DNA of 19,675 nucleotides. Origin: an uncultured Anaerolineaceae bacterium. Lineage in GTDB: Bacteria > Chloroflexota > Anaerolineae > Promineifilales > Promineifilaceae. Numbering within the stretch: the first letter of the stretch is position 1; each line of letters begins with the position of its first letter. The DNA lies in contig CALBTC010000367.1 of NCBI GenBank assembly GCA_937967805.1, positions 1 through 19,675 on the forward strand, given 5' to 3'. A program made the translations under genes and the position numbers. Below the pieces are notes generated by a model. The model had not been told where the DNA came from, ran no database searches, and was given only the letters and a program-made list of their open reading frames with translations. This document shows positions 1 through 7,613 of this stretch, piece after piece.

Positions 1-59
1 CGGTGAATTATCTGGGGGACGGTTTGCGTGATGCCCTCGACCCCAGACTTAAACTGTAA
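1..59 (+). CDS. dppC: Peptide ABC transporter permease, C-terminal end (partial)
   Basis: Only the last 18 codons are present, read from base 3 to a TAA at 57-59. The peptide VNYLGDGLRDALDPRLKL is the hallmark C-terminus of DppC/OppC permeases (N-L-GDGLRDALDPR), which forms the final cytoplasmic tail of the second membrane subunit of dipeptide/oligopeptide importers. The two ATPase genes of the same transporter follow on the same strand after a 32-base gap, the standard order permease-DppD-DppF. The 5' part lies outside the window, so length and start cannot be judged. The family call is firm; Dpp versus Opp substrate class cannot be told from this. Confidence 0.88.
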   Translation, partial: VNYLGDGLRDALDPRLKL

Positions 60-91
60 GGCAATCCATCCATAGGGAAGAGGCATAGAAA

Positions 92-1093
92 GTGGAGAAT
101 AATAGCAAAGAAAACATTCTTGAAGTAAAAGGTCTCAAGACTCAATTTTTTACTGAGTCTGGCGTTGTGCGGGCCGTAGATGGTATTGATATTCACGTTA
201 GGCGAGGCGAAGTTTTAGGTATAGTAGGGGAGTCTGGTTGTGGTAAGAGCGTGACTTCTCTATCTATCATGCGGCTTGTCGGGCAGCCTGGCAAAATTGT
301 TGAAGGACAGATTATTTTTGATAATGAAGACCTTTTGCAGCTGCCAGAATCGAAAATGGTCAAAATTCGGGGTAATCGAATTTCGATGATCTTTCAGCAG
401 CCGCAAAGCTGTTTAAACCCTGTTTTTAAGGTAGGGGACCAACTGTCTGAAGTTTTGTTCATCCATCAGGATTTAGGTAAAGAGGCCGGGCAGAAGCGGG
501 CTGTTGAGCTGTTAAGCATGGTAGGTATTCCGGAGCCGGAATCACGGGTAAATTCGTTCCCTCATGAGATGTCTGGCGGTATGGCTCAGCGTGTGATGAT
601 TGCTATGGCGCTGGCTTGTGTGCCAGAATTGCTGATTGCCGATGAGCCAACAACGGCATTGGATGTAACGATTCAGGCGCAGATTCTTGATCTGATGCGC
701 AATCTGCGCTCCAAGATGGAAACATCCATAATTTTGATTACCCATGATTTGGGCGTTGTGGCAGAAATGTGTGATCGCGTGGTGGTCATGTACGCGGGCC
801 GTATTGTTGAAGAGGCGCCTGTTGTTGAGCTTTTTGAATCGCCTAAACATCCGTATACGGCCGCTCTCATTGGCTCTACTCCTGTTTTGGGACAGGCTGA
901 AAAGGACCTTGTCACAATTCCTGGATCAGTTCCGAATCTCATTAACTTGCCAGAGGGCTGTAAATTTGCACCGCGCTGCCTGCCCAGGGTGGAAAATGAG
1001 CTGGAAATTTGCACTGATGAAGAGCCAGAACTCAGAAGAATAGCCCCCAATCGTAAGGTGCGCTGCTGGCTGTACGAAGAAGGAGTGGAGTAA
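92..1093 (+). CDS. dppD: Peptide ABC transporter ATP-binding protein, DppD/OppD type
   Basis: This 333-residue cytoplasmic ATPase powers uptake of di- or oligopeptides, pairing with the DppF-type subunit encoded next. Visible motifs are Walker A GESGCGKS (residues 46-53), Q-loop Q102, signature MSGGMAQ (160-166), Walker B LLIADEP (180-186) and the switch histidine H218. The C-terminal extension holds the oligopeptide-transporter motif GCKFAPRC followed by two more cysteines. In some family members such cysteines bind an iron-sulfur cluster, which I cannot confirm here. The start is GTG at 92, preceded by the purine-rich stretch AGGGAAGAGG at 74-83. It lies between the permease end and dppF, one base from the latter, so the three are clearly one operon. 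Related Ni or other solute importers share this architecture, so substrate is uncertain. Confidence 0.93.
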   Translation: MENNSKENILEVKGLKTQFFTESGVVRAVDGIDIHVRRGEVLGIVGESGCGKSVTSLSIMRLVGQPGKIVEGQIIFDNEDLLQLPESKMVKIRGNRISMIFQQPQSCLNPVFKVGDQLSEVLFIHQDLGKEAGQKRAVELLSMVGIPEPESRVNSFPHEMSGGMAQRVMIAMALACVPELLIADEPTTALDVTIQAQILDLMRNLRSKMETSIILITHDLGVVAEMCDRVVVMYAGRIVEEAPVVELFESPKHPYTAALIGSTPVLGQAEKDLVTIPGSVPNLINLPEGCKFAPRCLPRVENELEICTDEEPELRRIAPNRKVRCWLYEEGVE

Positions 1094-1094
1094 G

Positions 1095-2180
1095 ATGGTT
1101 GAACAAGTCGCAAAAGTAGACCGAAGTGCCAAGGCATCTAAAAACAAACGCGTTTTGGTTGAGGTCAAAAACGTTGTTAAATACTTTCCTGTTCGAGCCG
1201 GCTTATTGCAGCGAGTAAAGGCATGGGTGAAGGCAGTTGATGATGTTTCATTTTTCATCTATGAAGGTGAGACATTTGGTCTGGTTGGTGAATCTGGATG
1301 TGGCAAGACGACGGTTGGACGCACAATCTTGCGCCTGATTCCGGCGACGTCAGGCAGCGTTATCTTTGATGGGCAGGACCTTTTTGAGTTGAATGCCAGT
1401 GACCTGAAAAAGATGCGTCGCAATATTCAGATTATTTTTCAGGACCCTTATTCGTCCCTGGACCCCCGCATGCCGATTGGTGAAAGTATTGCGGAAGGTT
1501 TGCGCATTCATACGGATAAGAGCTCGCAAGAACGGTACGACATTGTTGTGGAGATGCTGACGCGGGTTGGTATGCGAGCCGACCATGCACGCCGCTATCC
1601 ACATGAATTTTCTGGTGGTCAGCGGCAGCGGATTGGCATTGCCCGGGCGCTGGCCTTACGGCCGCAGTTCATTGTTTGTGATGAACCGGTTTCTGCTCTG
1701 GACGTTTCAATTCAGGCACAAGTGTTGAACATTTTGCGAGAGCTGCAGAAAGATTTTGGTTTGACGTATCTGTTTATTGCCCATAATTTGAGCGTGGTTG
1801 AGCATTTTAGTGACCGCGTCGGCGTGATGTATTTGGGCAAGATGGTGGAGATGGCGAAACGGGACGATTTGTACCGCGATCCGTTGCATCCTTATACGCA
1901 AGCGTTGATGTCGGCTATTCCGATTCCTGACCCGACTTTGAAACGACAGCGGGTTATTTTGGAAGGAGACGTGCCAAGCCCGTTGAATCCACCAGCCGGC
2001 TGTCGCTTCCATACACGCTGCCCGTTGGCTTTTGACAAATGCTCGGAGGAAGAGCCACCCTTCAAAGATTATGGGGATGAACATTATGCCGCTTGCTGGC
2101 TGCTGGAAACCGGCGAGAAGGGCGCCAGCAAATTGACCCGTGAGAATTTGCCAGATGATGCTCACGTTGTTGAGTATTAA
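1095..2180 (+). CDS. dppF: Peptide ABC transporter ATP-binding protein, DppF/OppF type
   Basis: Second ATPase (361 residues) of the peptide importer. Walker A GESGCGKT is at residues 65-72, Q-loop Q116, a canonical signature FSGGQRQR at 172-179, Walker B FIVCDEP at 192-198 and switch histidine H230. The C-terminal oligopeptide domain carries [15 protein letters not shown], the usual DppF/OppF cysteine motif. The ATG at 1095 starts one base after the stop of the upstream ATPase, and GGAG at 1082-1085 sits just before it, which points to translational coupling. A strong terminator follows 42 bases after the stop, so this is the last gene of the transporter operon. The gene contains no ACGGCCGT octamer, unlike most of the genes downstream. 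Confidence 0.94.
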   Translation: MVEQVAKVDRSAKASKNKRVLVEVKNVVKYFPVRAGLLQRVKAWVKAVDDVSFFIYEGETFGLVGESGCGKTTVGRTILRLIPATSGSVIFDGQDLFELNASDLKKMRRNIQIIFQDPYSSLDPRMPIGESIAEGLRIHTDKSSQERYDIVVEMLTRVGMRADHARRYPHEFSGGQRQRIGIARALALRPQFIVCDEPVSALDVSIQAQVLNILRELQKDFGLTYLFIAHNLSVVEHFSDRVGVMYLGKMVEMAKRDDLYRDPLHPYTQALMSAIPIPDPTLKRQRVILEGDVPSPLNPPAGCRFHTRCPLAFDKCSEEEPPFKDYGDEHYAACWLLETGEKGASKLTRENLPDDAHVVEY

Positions 2181-2221
2181 TTTCTCAGGATTGTTTTGCG
2201 CAAACTTTGTGTAATTTTTTG

Positions 2222-2248
2222 AAAGGTCTGTAAAAGCAGGCCTTTTTT
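2222..2248 (+). terminator. Rho-independent terminator after the peptide-transporter operon
   Basis: A 9-bp stem AAAGGTCTG / CAGGCCTTT (2222-2230 with 2237-2245, one G-T wobble) closes a 6-base loop. Its T run extends to 2248. It sits 41 bases past the dppF stop. Confidence 0.85.
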
Positions 2249-2252
2249 CATG

Positions 2253-2282
2253 TTGTCTTATTGTGTTGCCAGACTCTATAAT
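2253..2282 (+). promoter_or_regulatory. Candidate sigma-70-type promoter for the receiver-Roadblock gene
   Basis: A perfect TATAAT box (2277-2282) lies 18 bases after TTGTCT (2253-2258, four of six matches to TTGACA). It starts directly after the upstream terminator and would initiate about 25 bases before the ATG at 2316. Inferred from sequence match only. Confidence 0.6.
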
Positions 2283-2315
2283 GGTCGAAAGTGAATTTGA
2301 TAAACGGAATTAATT

Positions 2316-3482
2316 ATGGCGGATGCAAAACAGATTTTAGTTGTTGATGACCATTTTGAGATGCTGGAGTTTTTGCGCTCCATGTTGGAACTTTCTAACC
2401 AGGACTGTGAGGTATTGGCGGTTCCCTCAGCTGAGGAAGGGCTGCTGGAGCTGCGGCGAGCCCAGTTTGATTTGCTGATTACCGATGTGCGGCTGCCAGG
2501 AATGAGCGGGTTTGATCTGGTGCGTCGGGTGAAGGCGCTTGGCCGTGATGTGCCGGTGATTATGATTACGGCTTATTCTTCCAGCCAGGGTAAGAAAGAA
2601 GCGGCCGATCTGGGCGTATACCGGTATTTTCAAAAGCCTTTGGATACAGACAGTGTATTAACGGCCGTTCACACCGCACTTCATGGCGAATCGGTCGCTG
2701 TTCCGCCAGCTAAATTGGTAACGCCTGCCCCCAAGACAACGGCCGTTTCTGATGATTTACAGCGCCGCTTGGATTCATTGCGGGTGGATACGGGTGCCAT
2801 GCATTTGACTTTGACAACGGCCGTTGGCGAAATTTTGTTTTCTGCCGGCGACGGGCGGCAGTTTGATTTGAAAAAATTGATGGGCATCGTGGCCGATAAT
2901 TTGAGCCACAGCTTTTTGCTGGGGGATGAGTTGGGCGCAGCCGAGCCGTTTACCCTGCAATACCATATGGGCGATGATTTTGAGTTTTATTGTGCCAATG
3001 TGGGTCGCGGCCACTTTTTGACGCTCTTCTTTGACATGGCATCGCGTCGGGGGCGCATTGGCACGATTTGGGTGTTTACCCAGCGGGCCATCAAGGATTT
3101 ACGGGGGCTGCTGCCTTCGTTAGAGACGGTCCCCAGCCCAGCCCAGGTAGAAAAGGTGAAAGCACAGATTGTAAAAGAAATGGATACGCCGGTGGCAACG
3201 GCCGTACCCCGCCCGCCACAGCCCAACCCACTTTCTGAACCTGAAGAAACAGAACACGAAAGTGAAACGCCTCCGGCCGATTATCTTGATATTGCCCCCG
3301 ACGAACTGATGGATTTGCTTTCCGGGGGCAGTGGCCCGGTGGATGAAACGGCCGATGTAGACGCCTTTTGGGATACGGCACTGACCAACGATGAAGCGGG
3401 CAGCAGCACCGGCATTTCATTGGATGAAGCATTGCAGCGTGGGCTGGTTGATTTTGATGAAGAGAGCAAACCGGATGAGTAG
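2316..3482 (+). CDS. Response regulator with receiver and Roadblock/LC7-like domains
   Basis: 388 residues, cytoplasmic. Residues 1-115 are a complete CheY-like receiver: acidic pair D11-D12, phospho-acceptor D57 in LLITDVRLPGMSGFD, T85 and K107 in FQKPLD. After a Thr/Pro/Ala linker, residues about 148-275 form an alpha/beta region (DTGAMHLTLTTAVGEILFSAGDG and following). Its layout resembles Roadblock/LC7 domains, which bind small Ras-like GTPases in bacteria; this assignment is by eye and tentative. The last 90 residues are a Pro/Glu/Asp-rich, probably disordered tail containing PDELMDLLSGG. There is no DNA-binding domain, so output is probably by protein contact. It has its own promoter and terminates convergently 3 bases from the HAD gene. 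Four ACGGCCGT palindromes lie inside it. Confidence 0.82.
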   Translation: MADAKQILVVDDHFEMLEFLRSMLELSNQDCEVLAVPSAEEGLLELRRAQFDLLITDVRLPGMSGFDLVRRVKALGRDVPVIMITAYSSSQGKKEAADLGVYRYFQKPLDTDSVLTAVHTALHGESVAVPPAKLVTPAPKTTAVSDDLQRRLDSLRVDTGAMHLTLTTAVGEILFSAGDGRQFDLKKLMGIVADNLSHSFLLGDELGAAEPFTLQYHMGDDFEFYCANVGRGHFLTLFFDMASRRGRIGTIWVFTQRAIKDLRGLLPSLETVPSPAQVEKVKAQIVKEMDTPVATAVPRPPQPNPLSEPEETEHESETPPADYLDIAPDELMDLLSGGSGPVDETADVDAFWDTALTNDEAGSSTGISLDEALQRGLVDFDEESKPDE

Positions 3483-3485
3483 AAA

Positions 3486-4211
3486 TTAGCTGACACTGAC
3501 GGTGTTCTGGAGAACGGCCGTAATCTCCCCCAATTCACGAATGCACGGATATCCCCTATCGCCATAAAGGTCATCTGGATCAAAAATTAGCGGTGTCATC
3601 CCGGCTTCACTGGCCCCTACCGCGTCTGCAAAATAATTATCCCCCACATAAATGCATTCAGCAGCCGACAAATCTTCAAACTGGGACCGAGCATGTTCAA
3701 AGATACCTGTGTCTGGTTTCCAGCAGCCAATCTCACCTGCTGCCAGCGTCATATCAAACCATTCGGCAATCTCTAACTCCTCCAGCACTTCCTGAAACGG
3801 ATTGGTGCGGTTGGAGATAACCCCCAAAATGAAACCGGCTTCTTTCAGGTTTGCTAACAGTTCAACCGTTCCCGGTGCAACCTGAACAACTGGTGCATAC
3901 TCGGAACCAAACCATTCACGCACAAGCACGGCCCGCTCCTGTAGCTCTTCCTGCACCTGCACCGTCTCTAGTAGCTGACGAGAATAGTTGATCCAAAATG
4001 CGTCTTCTCCCAGGCGTCGCATCTCCTCAACCAAAAACGTGTCTTGCCCCCAATAGCGATGGGCCCAGATTTTTACGCGCCGGGCAGATGTTTCATCAAC
4101 GGAGATTTTTTGTGAACGGGCAAATTGGATGAAAGCTTCAGTAGGGGAAGGGGTTGGGATGCGTAAAGTACCATCCAGATCAAAAAATACTGCTTTATAA
4201 TGGGTTGTCAT
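3486..4211 (-). CDS. HAD-family hydrolase (phosphatase-like)
   Basis: About 241 residues. All four HAD motifs are visible: motif I FFDLDGTL with nucleophile D11 and D13, motif II in GVISNRTNP (Ser), motif III Lys in CWKPDTGIF, and motif IV GDNYFADAVGA. A helical cap lies between motifs I and II (about residues 20-100), as in class-I HAD phosphatases such as phosphoglycolate or haloacid types. The substrate cannot be told. The start chosen is ATG at 4211 because AGGAG ends five bases upstream of it. An in-frame GTG at 4217 overlaps that ribosome site and is less likely. The gene is convergent with the receiver-Roadblock gene and divergent from the glycosyltransferase at 4328. One ACGGCCGT lies near its 3' end. 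Confidence 0.85.
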   Translation of the reverse strand: MTTHYKAVFFDLDGTLRIPTPSPTEAFIQFARSQKISVDETSARRVKIWAHRYWGQDTFLVEEMRRLGEDAFWINYSRQLLETVQVQEELQERAVLVREWFGSEYAPVVQVAPGTVELLANLKEAGFILGVISNRTNPFQEVLEELEIAEWFDMTLAAGEIGCWKPDTGIFEHARSQFEDLSAAECIYVGDNYFADAVGASEAGMTPLIFDPDDLYGDRGYPCIRELGEITAVLQNTVSVS

Positions 4212-4256
4212 GCGCACTCCTGACAGAAATTAGGATAGATTATTAAACCACAATAG

Positions 4257-4285
4257 TTGTTTGACCGTAGAGGAACCGCTACAAT
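4257..4285 (+). promoter_or_regulatory. Candidate promoter for the glycosyltransferase block
   Basis: TTGTTT (4257-4262) and TACAAT (4280-4285) are separated by 17 bases in the gap between two divergent genes. The -10 matches five of six positions; the -35 matches only three. No other good promoter was seen before the eight-gene same-strand block that follows. Confidence 0.4.
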
Positions 4286-4327
4286 CAGCCAGTTTTGAGG
4301 AAAACCTCTCAAAAAAGGCTTAATATT

Positions 4328-5080
4328 ATGACCGATAGTTTTGTAATTGTACCAACTTATAATGAAGCTGATAATCTGGACGATCTTATCTCGCAACTGC
4401 TTGAGTTGCCAGTGGCTGTTGGCGTCATTGTAGTCGATGACAATTCCCCGGACGGCACTGGCCAACTGGCCGATGAATGGGCCACCCAGCATCCAGGCCG
4501 TGTTTTGGTGGTGCATCGTCCTGGGAAGATGGGTTTGGGTACGGCCTACATTGCCGGCTTCAAGAAAGCGTTGGCCATTGGGGCCAAACGCATCATGACG
4601 ATGGATGCCGATTTCTCTCACAATCCAGGCTACATTCCGGACATGATTGCCCTCAGCAAGCAAAAGCACGTGGTGATTGGCTCGCGTTATGTGCCCGGTG
4701 GCGGGCAGAAAAACTGCACCTGGAAACGGGTTTTGCTCAGCAAGGGGGCCAATTTTGTGGCGCGAACTTTGCTGGGTTTGCAGGCTCGGGATGCCACGGC
4801 CGGTTTTCGCTTATACCGTCGCGAAGTGTTGGAATCTATTCCGCTCAACCGCATTTTTTCCAGCGGCTATTCGTTTTTGGTCGAGATGCTCTTTTTATGT
4901 CAACGACGTGGCTGGCAGGTTGGCGAAGTTCCGATTATTTTTGAGGATCGGCGCAAAGGCCAGACGAAAATTTCGCGCAATGAAGTGATTAAAGCGCAGT
5001 ATACGCTCCTGCGCCTGGCGTTTCGGCGCTTGCGGGGTGGCGAGCCGCGAAGACCAGAAGTGCCCATTTCTTCATCATGA
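4328..5080 (+). CDS. Polyprenol-phosphate mannose synthase-like glycosyltransferase (GT2)
   Basis: 250 residues matching the dolichol/polyprenol-phosphate mannosyltransferase (DPM1) family, which moves mannose from GDP-mannose onto a lipid-phosphate carrier at the inner membrane face. Diagnostic stretches are VPTYNEADN (9-17), VVDDNSPDGTG (35-45), the metal-binding DAD (93-95) followed by FSHNP, GSRYVPGG (118-125), ATAGFRLYRREVLE (156-169), GYSFLVEML (180-188) and FEDRRKGQTKIS (205-216). There are no C-terminal membrane helices, so it is of the short soluble type. ATG at 4328 was chosen, with AAGG at 4315-4318; a TTG extension at 4295 lacks support. Its stop overlaps the next start (ATGA). 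The lipid-linked sugar it makes is the usual donor for GT-C enzymes such as those encoded downstream. The exact sugar is inferred. Confidence 0.9.
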   Translation: MTDSFVIVPTYNEADNLDDLISQLLELPVAVGVIVVDDNSPDGTGQLADEWATQHPGRVLVVHRPGKMGLGTAYIAGFKKALAIGAKRIMTMDADFSHNPGYIPDMIALSKQKHVVIGSRYVPGGGQKNCTWKRVLLSKGANFVARTLLGLQARDATAGFRLYRREVLESIPLNRIFSSGYSFLVEMLFLCQRRGWQVGEVPIIFEDRRKGQTKISRNEVIKAQYTLLRLAFRRLRGGEPRRPEVPISSS

Positions 5081-5985
5081 TTGACGTTCAATGCAATTTG
5101 TGTGGCGCGGATGATTATACCGTTCGTTTTCCGGCCACGATGAATCCGCAAGAAAAAATCAAAGTTGATGCATTTTCCTGTACCAATCCGGGTTATGGAC
5201 ATCATGCCCAAATTGTGCAGTGCCGGCAGTGTGGCTATGTGTACGCCAACCCACGCTGGGCCGGCGATGAGATTTTGCAGGCGTATACGGCCGTCACCGA
5301 TGAAACCTACGTGCAAGAACGGGCCGGACGTGAACTCACCTTCCAAAAACATCTGCGCGCCATGGAAAAACGGGTGGGGCAGGCCAACGGCCGTTCCCTG
5401 CTAGACGTTGGTGCTTACATTGGTGTGTTTGTAGAGACCGCCTGCCAGGCGGGCTGGCAGGCGTGGGGCGTGGAGCCATCTGAATGGGCCGCCAGCGTGG
5501 CCCAACGGCAGGGACTTAACGTCATTCACGGTACGCAAGATGCGCCAGAGCTGGCAGGCAAAAAGTTTGACGTGGTTACGATGTGGGACGTGATCGAGCA
5601 CGTTGCTGACCCATCGGGCGAGATTGGCAAAGCATATGAGCTGCTGGCTCCCGGTGGCTGGCTGGTGGTACACACCATGGACATCGACAGCCTGATGGCT
5701 AAACTCATGGGCGCGCGCTGGCCCTGGCTGATGGATATGCATATCCATTACTTCAGCCAAAAAACATTGGGACAAATGCTGAAGCAAAACGGATTCGAGC
5801 TGGTCTGGTCCGGGGCCGAAGGACGCTATTTGCGCTTGAATTATCTCGTCAGCCGGGTGACGGCGTTGAGCCGCCCGCTGGGCCGGTTGGCCAATTGGGC
5901 AGTGAGCGGTTTGCGATTGGGGCACCTGGCCGTGCCGCTTAATTTTGGCGATTTATTTACGGTGTATGCCAGACGGCCGAATTAA
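5077..5985 (+). CDS. Class I SAM-dependent methyltransferase with N-terminal Cys motif
   Basis: 302 residues. An N-terminal zinc-ribbon-like region has CNLC (C6, C9) and CRQCGYVYANPR (C49, C52), as in methyltransferases of polysaccharide and sugar-modification loci. The SAM-binding fold follows: motif I LLDVGAYIGVFVE (108-120), the acidic motif-II residue in GVEPSEWA, then FDVVTMWDVIEHVADP (164-179) and LLAPGGWLVVHT. The C-terminal third (HIHYFSQKTLGQMLKQNGF and beyond) fits the usual capping region. It overlaps the preceding glycosyltransferase by four bases, implying coupled translation and a role in modifying the same glycan or lipid. The methyl acceptor is unknown. Two ACGGCCGT sites are present, one read as YTAV and the other as NGRS. 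Confidence 0.87.
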   Translation: MIDVQCNLCGADDYTVRFPATMNPQEKIKVDAFSCTNPGYGHHAQIVQCRQCGYVYANPRWAGDEILQAYTAVTDETYVQERAGRELTFQKHLRAMEKRVGQANGRSLLDVGAYIGVFVETACQAGWQAWGVEPSEWAASVAQRQGLNVIHGTQDAPELAGKKFDVVTMWDVIEHVADPSGEIGKAYELLAPGGWLVVHTMDIDSLMAKLMGARWPWLMDMHIHYFSQKTLGQMLKQNGFELVWSGAEGRYLRLNYLVSRVTALSRPLGRLANWAVSGLRLGHLAVPLNFGDLFTVYARRPN

Positions 5986-6018
5986 TTGTGAATTGTGAAT
6001 GGTTAATTGTTAATGGTG
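5984..6018. repeat. Five-unit heptamer tandem repeat across a gene junction
   Basis: Five consecutive 7-base units read AATTGTG, AATTGTG, AATGGTT, AATTGTT, AATGGTG (consensus AATKGTK). The array begins inside the methyltransferase stop codon and runs over the ATG at 6013 of the next gene, so it supplies the whole 27-base intergenic space. No ribosome site is recognisable in it. Confidence 0.8.
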
Positions 6019-7611
6019 AAACGGCCTTATGCAGTTCTTTTGCTAATCCTCCTGACGTCGGCTCTGATGCAAGGCATGATGGCCGCCGCAAAAACCAGCA
6101 TCACCCATGATGAGACAATCTCATATCTTGCGGCCGTGGGCAAGCAGGGCGAGTTTGAGCGCCTATTGCAAAGCAATGAATCCCCGGCCAACCATTGGGT
6201 GCCTGTCGCTGAATGGAAAAGCTGGTTTGCCATTGATGAGCCATTTACCTTCCGGCAAATTGGTATTGATTTAGCCGAGAGCGACATCCATCCCCCCCTC
6301 TATTTTTGGACATTGCACGTTTGGACGTGGCTTTTTGGCGTTCATGCCTGGACGGGCCCTACGCTGAACATGGTTTTTCAGGCAGCGGGGGCGCTGGGCT
6401 TGTTTGGCCTGGCTCGCCATACGTTAAAGAATCATTTTGAGGCGCTGGCCGTCGTTTTTATCTGGTTAGTTAGTCCGGCCAGCTTAACGATGGTGCTGGA
6501 AGCCAGGCAGTATACCTTGTTTGGGATTTGCGCCATCTTTTTTGTCTGGCTGATGGTAATTCTTACCGACAAGGCTACTCGCCCAAAGTGGAGCGGCTGG
6601 CTTCTTTTGGCGATTACAACAGCGGCGGGAGCGCTGACCCATTACCATTTTGCGCTGGTGGTGCTTGTGGCCGGATTGGTTTTTGTGTTTAAACTGGTGC
6701 GGCATGATTTTAGACGTGTGCTTTTTGTGGGAACCGCCGTCGCCACCGGCTACATTCTCTTCTTCATTCTGCATCCAGGATTTTTTCGATCCGTGCAGGA
6801 GCTAAGCAGGAGGCAGGCTCTGGAAGCCGAGTTTCTTGGCGGCTCGCTGGAATTTGTTCAGCGCGTCTATTTGGTGGGCAGGACATTCACCGGATATTGG
6901 ACGGTGTCCGGCATCCTGCAAGCGGCGCTTTTTTGTGTCATCCTGGCCTCTATCATTTGGGTTGGCATGGTTTTGGCAAGGAATCCCGAACGGATTAAGG
7001 TAACTATCCGCACCCATAATTTTGAAGGCTATGAAGTCGCCCTGTTTTTTGTTTGCCTGGCCGGGCTTTCCATCCTTTTGTACCTGACGTATGTGAGCCC
7101 CATTCATGCCATGACAGAAAGGCATATGAGTGCCGTCTGGCCTTTCTACCCTTTCCTGGCGATCCTTTTGCTGCGCCTGGTTGGTGAGAGTACAAGAAAG
7201 CGCGCGACTGTTTTGTTGGGAACGGCCGTTCTTCTTTCTAGCTTTTATCTGGTTTGGCAGCAGGCAACGGCCGTCAATCAACCCGCCTGGAATGAGGTCG
7301 TTTACTCAGATGGTCTTGAAAAATTTGTGGTAGATAGCACATATCAGGGCATCTTGCCCCGCATATTTTTCCAACTGCCCGACGACGCCCTCATTTACGT
7401 CGCGGCGCAAAGCGAACTCCTGGAACAGCCTCAGGCGTGGCTGCCTGATCTGGAAAATAATTCAGTTTACATAAGTGAGCTTTCTTACGAAAATACAGAG
7501 GCCAACCGCGACAAGATTCTGGACCTGCTGCGGCAGCAGTTTCAAGTGACCGCGCGACCTGACGAGAATCGGGGCGTCGGCGAACCTTATTTCATCGGAC
7601 CGGCCAACTAA
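6013..7611 (+). CDS. GT-C-type membrane glycosyltransferase (PMT/family 39-like)
   Basis: 532 residues with about ten or more hydrophobic segments. The first membrane segment (residues 6-27) is followed by THDETISYL, whose acidic pair D33-E34 sits where GT-C enzymes of the PMT_2/ArnT group place their catalytic acid. A long first extracytoplasmic loop leads to DIHPPLYFW (91-99), the characteristic H-P-P-L-Y/F motif of that family. Such enzymes transfer a sugar from a polyprenyl-phosphate donor to protein or lipid outside the membrane. The C-terminal ~120 residues are a hydrophilic domain after the last helix. ATG 6013 is preferred over an upstream TTG at 6007. It is the first of six GT-C-like genes in a row. 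The acceptor is unknown. Confidence 0.8.
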   Translation: MVKRPYAVLLLILLTSALMQGMMAAAKTSITHDETISYLAAVGKQGEFERLLQSNESPANHWVPVAEWKSWFAIDEPFTFRQIGIDLAESDIHPPLYFWTLHVWTWLFGVHAWTGPTLNMVFQAAGALGLFGLARHTLKNHFEALAVVFIWLVSPASLTMVLEARQYTLFGICAIFFVWLMVILTDKATRPKWSGWLLLAITTAAGALTHYHFALVVLVAGLVFVFKLVRHDFRRVLFVGTAVATGYILFFILHPGFFRSVQELSRRQALEAEFLGGSLEFVQRVYLVGRTFTGYWTVSGILQAALFCVILASIIWVGMVLARNPERIKVTIRTHNFEGYEVALFFVCLAGLSILLYLTYVSPIHAMTERHMSAVWPFYPFLAILLLRLVGESTRKRATVLLGTAVLLSSFYLVWQQATAVNQPAWNEVVYSDGLEKFVVDSTYQGILPRIFFQLPDDALIYVAAQSELLEQPQAWLPDLENNSVYISELSYENTEANRDKILDLLRQQFQVTARPDENRGVGEPYFIGPAN

Positions 7612-7613
7612 TT

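Noticed and set aside
3593..3820. Plus-strand open frame of 75 codons
   Set aside because: Lies entirely antisense within the HAD gene; composition looks like a shadow.
4208..4669. Minus-strand open frame of 153 codons across the divergent gap
   Set aside because: Overlaps both the HAD start and the GT2 gene and shows no domain; both overlapped genes have strong motifs.
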